Assembly (NCBI GenBank): GCA_043798715.1
Contig: JAZDOK010000072.1
Coordinates: 1-37,885, forward strand
Direction of reading: 5' to 3'
DNA from: JAZDOK01 sp043798715
GTDB lineage: Bacteria; Vulcanimicrobiota; JAZDOK01
DNA length: 37,885 nucleotides
Shown here in pieces: positions 33,056-37,885 of the stretch. Under the pieces are notes generated by a model. The model had not been told where the DNA came from. It did not search any database and saw only the letters and a program-made list of their open reading frames with translations. Both the position numbers and the translations under genes were made by a program. How positions within the stretch are numbered: the first letter of the stretch is position 1; the number at the start of each line of letters is the position of its first letter.

Positions 33056-33748
33056 ATGAAAAAAGACCTGGGTAAATTGCTCACGACCACCTTGGCATCG
33101 GCCGCAGTCGTTGCGGCGGCGGGCGCCTCGTATGAGCTTTCCCTGATGGATAACCGCCCCCTGGAAAATCCCGTCAGGGTCACCCTCTCCCAGGCAAACA
33201 AGGAGACCGGTCTATCCCGCGAGAAGCTCCGGCTGCCGGGGTTTCCTTCTTCTTCCTGTTTTCCCTATCTGGTGACTGACTGCGGCTGCGCCGAGTGCAG
33301 TGAATGCCCCGGCTTTTGTGATTTCCAATGCGCCTGCTTCTGCCTGTACGGGGAGGGAGGAACCTGCGACTGCTTCTGCGACTGCAGCGGCATCCCGAAT
33401 GATTGCACAGCCGGCGCCATCTGCACTACATGTTATACTTTGCCCGTCACGCCGGACTGCATATGTCAGGGCCAGGCGTGTGCCTGCACCGAAAATTATT
33501 GCAACTGCGACTGCAGCTGCGACTGTCCCTGCGACTGCACCTGCTCCTGCGACTGCCCCTGCGCCTGCAACTGCGACTGCGACTGCCCGTGGTCCGGCGG
33601 CGACTGCGCCTGCGGCTGCGCCTGCACATGCGACTGCCCCTGCGCCTGCTACTGCATGTGCATGTGCAATTGCTTTTGTCCGGGCGGCGGAAATGACTGC
33701 ATACCAATGTGCAGTTGTGCCGACTGCGTGGTCGAGGCCTGTGCCTGA
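33056..33748 (+). CDS. (Cys-X)n-rich peptide precursor, probable radical-SAM-modified substrate
   Basis: 230 residues, no known family recognised. Residues 1-67 contain no Cys: a KKDLGK start, an Ala/Thr/Val-rich hydrophobic stretch (about 8-24, ending AGA) that looks like a signal peptide or leader helix, then a polar segment. Residues 68-230 contain 53 Cys. From C149 to C177 every second residue is Cys (15 in a row), and again from C184 to C208 (13 in a row). Each run ends in a similar turn, CPWSGGD and CPGGGND, so the region looks duplicated; a shorter version (CACFC, GEGG, CDCFCDC) occurs near 92-110. The spacer residues are mostly D, P, A, S, T, N. The gene leads an operon with a radical SAM/SPASM maturase and a SPASM pseudo-enzyme, hence the precursor assignment. 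Alternatives are a metallothionein-like metal-binding or disulfide-rich secreted protein. Confidence 0.85.
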   Translation: MKKDLGKLLTTTLASAAVVAAAGASYELSLMDNRPLENPVRVTLSQANKETGLSREKLRLPGFPSSSCFPYLVTDCGCAECSECPGFCDFQCACFCLYGEGGTCDCFCDCSGIPNDCTAGAICTTCYTLPVTPDCICQGQACACTENYCNCDCSCDCPCDCTCSCDCPCACNCDCDCPWSGGDCACGCACTCDCPCACYCMCMCNCFCPGGGNDCIPMCSCADCVVEACA

Positions 33749-33777
33749 AATTTAAGATGGAGGCCATCTTTCGCAAC

Positions 33778-34743
33778 ATGAAAACAACTTTAAAAATCGC
33801 GGCCGTCTGGTGCCTGACCCTTCTCATTTTTACCGGCTGCAGCTCCCCCGGCAAGAAGCAGCAGTTGCCGCAGCAGATTCCGCAGCAAAAGGCCGCACAG
33901 CCCAGGAACAGAATCAACGAGTATCTGAGATCAGGCAACTGGAAAGGGTGCCTGGCCTCTTTTCAGCAGGAAGCCGAGAATAATCCGAAATCCATCCAGG
34001 CCCACTGTTCCGTGGCCGGGGCCGCCATCAAGGAGCACAACCTGGATCTGGCCGAAAAAGAACTCCTTTTAGCCTCCAGGCTCGATCCCAAATCGGCCCT
34101 GCCAGAGGCCTACCTGGGTTGGCTTTACGCCGAGAAGAAGGATTATCCCAAAGCGGAGGAACACCTGAAAAGAGCCAAGGAGCTGGACAGCCAGCTTGCC
34201 ATGACCTACGAGTTCATCGCCTACGTCGAAAAACTCAAGGGCAACTACGATGCGGCTTTAACCCAAATCGAAGAAGCCCAGAAAAAGGAATACAAAACCT
34301 CCCGCTTACTCTCCACTGCCGAAATTTATTTTGCCAAGGGCGATAAGGACCAGGCCAAAACGGACCTGAACGCTGTGATCAGGAAAAACGGGAATGATTA
34401 CAGGGCACTGACCTCCTTAGGGGCCGTCTATATTTCTGATAAAAATTACACCATGGCCAGGAAGGTACTGGAGCGCTCGCTTCAGATCAATCCGGGACTC
34501 CCGGCTACATATCTGAATCTAGGCGTCACCTACATGAAACTAAACAGCATCAAGGCGGCCATAAAGACCCTGGAGAAAGCGATTATCCTGCAGCCCACAA
34601 ACGATAAAAGCCACTTCTATCTGGGGCAGGCCTATCTCCTGGCCAAGAACAAAAAGAGGGCCGAGAGGGAATTCACGCAGGCCGTGAGCCTGAATCCGGG
34701 CAACAAGAGAGCCGCCGAGGCCCTCGCCGCTCTGAAAAGATGA
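33778..34743 (+). CDS. TPR-repeat lipoprotein of the Cys-rich peptide operon
   Basis: 321 residues from ATG at 33778. Residues 1-20 form a lipoprotein signal with lipobox IFTGC (acylated C21), then a Gln/Pro-rich linker (about 25-45) and roughly seven tetratricopeptide repeats to the end (for example ALPEAYLGWLYAEKKDYPKA and PATYLNLGVTYMKLNS). TPR arrays are protein-docking scaffolds. It follows the precursor gene by 29 bases and precedes the maturase gene by 4, so it is part of the operon. I infer a role in exporting, holding or displaying the product at the envelope; no direct evidence. The frame is open further upstream with ATG at 33757, but the signal peptide fits 33778; GGAGG lies 14 bases ahead, a long spacing. 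Confidence 0.88.
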   Translation: MKTTLKIAAVWCLTLLIFTGCSSPGKKQQLPQQIPQQKAAQPRNRINEYLRSGNWKGCLASFQQEAENNPKSIQAHCSVAGAAIKEHNLDLAEKELLLASRLDPKSALPEAYLGWLYAEKKDYPKAEEHLKRAKELDSQLAMTYEFIAYVEKLKGNYDAALTQIEEAQKKEYKTSRLLSTAEIYFAKGDKDQAKTDLNAVIRKNGNDYRALTSLGAVYISDKNYTMARKVLERSLQINPGLPATYLNLGVTYMKLNSIKAAIKTLEKAIILQPTNDKSHFYLGQAYLLAKNKKRAEREFTQAVSLNPGNKRAAEALAALKR

Positions 34744-34747
34744 TTTC

Positions 34748-36730
34748 ATGACCGAGATCTCCACCCCCCCGGACGCAACCCCGGTCTTTACGATTGCAAC
34801 TCCCTCTGATTTTGAGAGTGTACTCCGAACGGAGGCTCCGCCGGACGGCGCCATCCTCAGCCTCCCCCTCCTGCCTTCCACCGAAGGAGAAATTCTGCGC
34901 TGGTTCCGAGAACTGGTCAAACACGGTTTTCGGCGCTTTGATATGCCCTTTGTCCTTCACGACGGCTGGAAAGAAAAAGAGCTGAAGAATCTCAGAAAAA
35001 ATCTGCGCCGGATTTTCCGCGAATACATCCAGCTGAAAGCAAACCATCGGGACCTCAAGGTGCGGGAATTTGAGGAGGCCCTCTCCGGGGACGGGAGTAA
35101 AGAAGCTTCCCGGGAAAGCCCTGAAGATTGCCGGGCGTACAGCCGTGAGCTTAAGGCGCTGGCGGATTTTTACCGGCCCGCTTTTCGCCGGGCCGAGCTT
35201 GGAAGTTACCGGAGCCGTATTTTTATTCCCCTGTATAACGAAAGCCTCCCCCTTCTGGGCCACCTTGACCCGGAGCAGGCAAAATTCGGAAATCCGCGGC
35301 GGGGGCTCCCTCCCGACTGGAAAACAAAACATACTTATCTCCCCTGGGAAAGCCTGATGCTCTCTCCCTACACATTTTTTTACGACCTGGGGAAGTATAC
35401 AATCCTGTACCACTCCCTCCTCATCCGAAAAATATACGGAGACGGCCTTCTGGGAAAAATCCATGAGAGTTTCCAGAGCGGCACTCCCCTGGAGGATGAA
35501 GAGGCAAAGTCCTTCCTGCCACTTCTTCAGGAGGAAGGATACCTCATTCCGAAGGGGAGCGACCCCCACGGACCTCTTAAGGCGGCCCAAAAGAATTTCA
35601 CCCTCCATAATGCCCACATCTCCATCCTCTACCTCCTGGTGACCAACAATTGCAACCTCACCTGCGCCTACTGCAACATCGAAAGCGAGAAGAGAAAACC
35701 GGCGGGATTCACTTTCTCTTACATGACGGCCGAGGTCGCCCGGGAGGCCATTGAGCTCTTCATCCGCACCCGGAATAAAAATACGGATCCCACGGTCATC
35801 TTTTACGGCGGAGAGCCGCTGCTCAACTGGGAGGTCATGAAGGAGACTCTCTTCTACCTTAGGAAGCGGGAAAAAGAGGGCGTTTTCGGCGAGCGAAAGC
35901 TCAAGATTCAGATGGTCTCCAATGGGACGCTGATAACCCCGGAGATCGCAAAGATTTTGAAGGAAACCGGCGTCAACGCCGGAATCTCAATTGACGGGAT
36001 GCGCCGCCACCACGACTTAAGCCGCCCCAAGAGAGAAAAATGCGGCTCCTGGGACGACTCCATCCGCGGGTTCTTCCTGTGCCGCAAAGCGGGGATGAAC
36101 CCCGGCATCTCCTGCACCCTCGGAGAGCACAACATGCCGGAAATCCGGGAAATAGCGGAGTACTTCGCCACGGAACTTGAGATCCGGGGGCTGGGATTCA
36201 ACATCCAGAAAGGCCTCCCGGCGGACCATCCCTCGGTGGTCTGTCCCGGACTGGCCACGGAAAAAATCATCGAGGCCTTCCGCGTCTTCCGCCAGTACGG
36301 TATCTTCGAGGACCGCATCCTGCGCAAAATCAAATGTTTCATCGGGGAGGCTATCTGGTACCACGACTGCGCGGGATACGGGGGACAGATCACCGTCTCT
36401 CCGCAGGGATGGGTGGGCCCCTGCCATATTTTTACCGAGGACGGCCAGTTTCTCATCGGCGATATCGCCGACCCTGATCTGGAGAAGAAAATCATGGAAG
36501 GGGAGGTGCTCAGGACCTGGTGCCGGCGCACCCCCGTCTTCATGAAAGAATGCCTCGCCTGCGAAGCTCTGGGGATCTGCGGCGGAGGCTGCGCTCTGCA
36601 AGCCCATGTTCGCGGAAAGGACCTCTTCGCCATGGATGAAGAGTTCTGCCTCCACTGTAAGACCGCACTGCGTTGGATGTTCGAAGAGCTCGGCGACTCC
36701 CTGCTGGAGAGGAAGCTTCTGACATGCTGA
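34748..36730 (+). CDS. radical SAM/SPASM peptide maturase
   Basis: 660 residues. The radical SAM core carries C302-x3-C306-x2-C309 (NCNLTCAYCN) for the AdoMet-binding 4Fe-4S cluster, FYGGEPLLNW (GGE motif), SNGTL and GISIDG. The C-terminal SPASM domain has nine Cys (C541, C559, C592, C602, C605, C611, C615, C634, C637) for auxiliary clusters, including GICGGGC. The N-terminal 290 residues precede the barrel; about 212-270 has a helix-rich, winged-helix-like pattern ending EEGYLIP that could be a peptide-recognition element. SPASM enzymes typically form thioether or C-C links in ribosomal peptides, often at Cys. The neighbouring 53-Cys protein is the obvious substrate. The start is 4 bases after the lipoprotein stop. 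Confidence 0.93.
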   Translation: MTEISTPPDATPVFTIATPSDFESVLRTEAPPDGAILSLPLLPSTEGEILRWFRELVKHGFRRFDMPFVLHDGWKEKELKNLRKNLRRIFREYIQLKANHRDLKVREFEEALSGDGSKEASRESPEDCRAYSRELKALADFYRPAFRRAELGSYRSRIFIPLYNESLPLLGHLDPEQAKFGNPRRGLPPDWKTKHTYLPWESLMLSPYTFFYDLGKYTILYHSLLIRKIYGDGLLGKIHESFQSGTPLEDEEAKSFLPLLQEEGYLIPKGSDPHGPLKAAQKNFTLHNAHISILYLLVTNNCNLTCAYCNIESEKRKPAGFTFSYMTAEVAREAIELFIRTRNKNTDPTVIFYGGEPLLNWEVMKETLFYLRKREKEGVFGERKLKIQMVSNGTLITPEIAKILKETGVNAGISIDGMRRHHDLSRPKREKCGSWDDSIRGFFLCRKAGMNPGISCTLGEHNMPEIREIAEYFATELEIRGLGFNIQKGLPADHPSVVCPGLATEKIIEAFRVFRQYGIFEDRILRKIKCFIGEAIWYHDCAGYGGQITVSPQGWVGPCHIFTEDGQFLIGDIADPDLEKKIMEGEVLRTWCRRTPVFMKECLACEALGICGGGCALQAHVRGKDLFAMDEEFCLHCKTALRWMFEELGDSLLERKLLTC

Positions 36731-37815
36731 ACCTGCCGGCTTTCCTCACGCTTGACATAATGGACGATTCCTTCTACGACCCCCCGCGGCTCGACGAGCT
36801 TCAGCTGCCGCTGGCGCTCTCATCATGGGAGAAAATCTTGAAAAAATCGGTGCCTCCGGGCATTGAGCTTTATCTTGGAGGCCGCTCCGACCCCGCGAGG
36901 CATCCGGAATTCAAGGAGTTCCTGGCGCTCCTCAAAAAGCTCGGTATACCCTTCAGCCTGGAGACCGCCTCGCACGAGCCCCTGGATTGGGACCTTGTCG
37001 CTTTGCTCAAGAAAATTCCCTCCTTTCTGAAGCTCTTTGTCCCCCTTCTCTCTCCGCCTGACAATTCGAAATGCCCTTCAGATCCGAAGAGCAAGGAGCG
37101 TATGGAAGCGGCTAAAGACTTCCTTCAGAGGGCCTCTAAAAGCGGCCTCCGCACTGAAGTCTCCTTGCCCCTACTGGGAATCAACTTAAACCACCTCGAT
37201 AAAACAACACAGATGGCTGTAAAGCTGGGAGCTTCAAAAATAATCTTCAAGCGATACCTGGAACCTATCAAAGGAGGCCTTCTCCCTTCTAAAATACCGC
37301 TCGGGAAGGCCATCCAGGGCATCATCCGGATGAGGGAAAAAGGATACCCCTTTGCTCTAGGAAACTGTTTTCCCCAGTGCTTCAGCTTGAGCAAGACCTT
37401 CGCCTGCACCGCGGGCAGGGTCTTTCTGGCGGTTGATACCTTCGGCAACGCAAGGCCCTGCCACCACTCGAAGACCATCCTGGGAAATCTCCTCGAAAGT
37501 TCGCTGGAAAGCCTCTGGACATCAAAAGCGGCCGAAGAGTTCCGAAACGCCTTTCCCGAAGGTTGTGCCAACTGTTCCAGAGTGCGGGACTGCCTGGGAG
37601 GCTGTAAACTCTCCCTCGAAGTCTGGGGAACAAGAAACGATCCGCTCTCGGCGCCGCTCAGGAAAATAAAGCCGGAAAACGCCGAATTTTTCCACCAGGC
37701 GCCGCTCATCGGGGATTTTACCGTGAGAGAAGAGCCCTCCGGCCCCGTCCTTCTCTCGCACCTGGGAGTCATCCCCACCAGAAGCGGCAGTTTGCCTCCT
37801 AAGTTATTATTTTAG
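36724..37815 (+). CDS. SPASM-domain protein with degenerate radical SAM barrel (no CxxxCxxC)
   Basis: 363 residues from ATG at 36724, overlapping the maturase stop by 7 bases; an open extension upstream lacks similarity. It keeps the shape of a radical SAM protein: LTLDIMDD where the CxxxCxxC normally follows the first strand, YLGGRSDPARHPEF in place of the GGEPLLHPDF motif, and SLETASHE. However, there is no Cys at all in residues 1-116, so the AdoMet-cleaving cluster cannot form in the usual way. The SPASM region keeps Cys at C215, C219, C228, C246, C281, C284, C290 and C294 (GNARPCHHSKTILGN, CANC, CLGGC). I infer a pseudo-enzyme partner of the maturase that may bind substrate or auxiliary clusters. 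The last 60 residues have no recognisable domain. Confidence 0.85.
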   Translation: MLNLPAFLTLDIMDDSFYDPPRLDELQLPLALSSWEKILKKSVPPGIELYLGGRSDPARHPEFKEFLALLKKLGIPFSLETASHEPLDWDLVALLKKIPSFLKLFVPLLSPPDNSKCPSDPKSKERMEAAKDFLQRASKSGLRTEVSLPLLGINLNHLDKTTQMAVKLGASKIIFKRYLEPIKGGLLPSKIPLGKAIQGIIRMREKGYPFALGNCFPQCFSLSKTFACTAGRVFLAVDTFGNARPCHHSKTILGNLLESSLESLWTSKAAEEFRNAFPEGCANCSRVRDCLGGCKLSLEVWGTRNDPLSAPLRKIKPENAEFFHQAPLIGDFTVREEPSGPVLLSHLGVIPTRSGSLPPKLLF

Positions 37816-37885
37816 AGACTTAATTAAATTAAATTTCAGCAGTGGATATCATAAAGATAATACAGGACTTCCAGGTGCGTTGAAA

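Noticed and set aside
33300..33755. Ala/Thr-rich and Leu/Arg-rich frames over the Cys-X region on the plus strand
   Set aside because: Other-frame readings of the same repeat; only the Cys frame has promoter, ribosome site and operon context.
33447..33938. Arg/Ser/Cys-rich minus-strand frame over the Cys-X region
   Set aside because: Direct consequence of the TGCNNC repeat read in reverse; no start context.

Overview
The window is a chromosomal segment of a diderm bacterium that I cannot place in a phylum: there is no rRNA gene and no lineage-specific marker that I recognise. The diderm call rests on a predicted outer-membrane beta-barrel (16845..17624), a TPR lipoprotein with a clear lipobox (33778..34743) and periplasmic-type binding and PBP4-type proteins. 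B12 uptake, B12-dependent methionine synthesis, V4R-type sensing and radical SAM enzymes fit an anaerobic or microaerophilic life, but that is inference. By eye the sequence is moderately GC-rich and even in composition. I saw no insertion sequence, phage gene or CRISPR array.

Layout. 1-1314 (minus): a GH4 6-phospho-glycosidase running off the left edge, preceded by tRNA-Val, tRNA-Glu and a CAU tRNA. 1416-1610 (plus): rpmB, with a promoter back-to-back with the tRNA promoter. 1678-20547: a long block all on the minus strand. In transcription order it holds corA, an LCP-family protein, ogt, an OM barrel, a BaiN/HI0933 flavoprotein, rpsO, pnp (split into two overlapping reading frames), dinG, a BtuFCD-type importer, rel, dtd, a metallo-beta-lactamase-fold hydrolase, a lone receiver protein, thiT, a thiamine pyrophosphokinase and a secreted LIM/DA1-like metalloprotease. 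20611-31490 (plus): rsmA; a six-hairpin glycosidase interrupted by one in-frame TAA; a sensory cluster (receiver, XylR_N/V4R protein, histidine kinase, receiver-PAS-kinase); and a methionine/folate operon (MetH without its reactivation domain, that domain as a separate gene, MetF). 31496-32905 (minus): a PBP4-type carboxypeptidase.

The most interesting part is the right end, 33056-37815 (plus). A strong sigma70-type promoter, with an AT-rich inverted repeat just upstream, drives four tightly packed genes. They encode (1) a 230-residue protein with a Cys-free, signal-like N-terminus and a C-terminal region holding 53 cysteines, including two long runs of strict Cys-X alternation; (2) a TPR lipoprotein; (3) a 660-residue radical SAM/SPASM protein with intact CxxxCxxC; and (4) a 363-residue protein with the fold signature and SPASM cysteines of a radical SAM enzyme but no CxxxCxxC motif. 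This looks like an uncharacterised ribosomally synthesised, post-translationally modified peptide system with a (Cys-X)n substrate, an active maturase and a pseudo-maturase partner.

Links between parts: the B12 importer can supply the corrinoid for MetH, whose reactivation domain and MetF are co-transcribed with it. ThiT and the pyrophosphokinase form a thiamine salvage pair. rpsO-pnp and rel-dtd are conserved housekeeping pairs. Two loci (pnp and the glycosidase) carry reading-frame interruptions, so real gene decay or split genes must be separated from sequencing errors.
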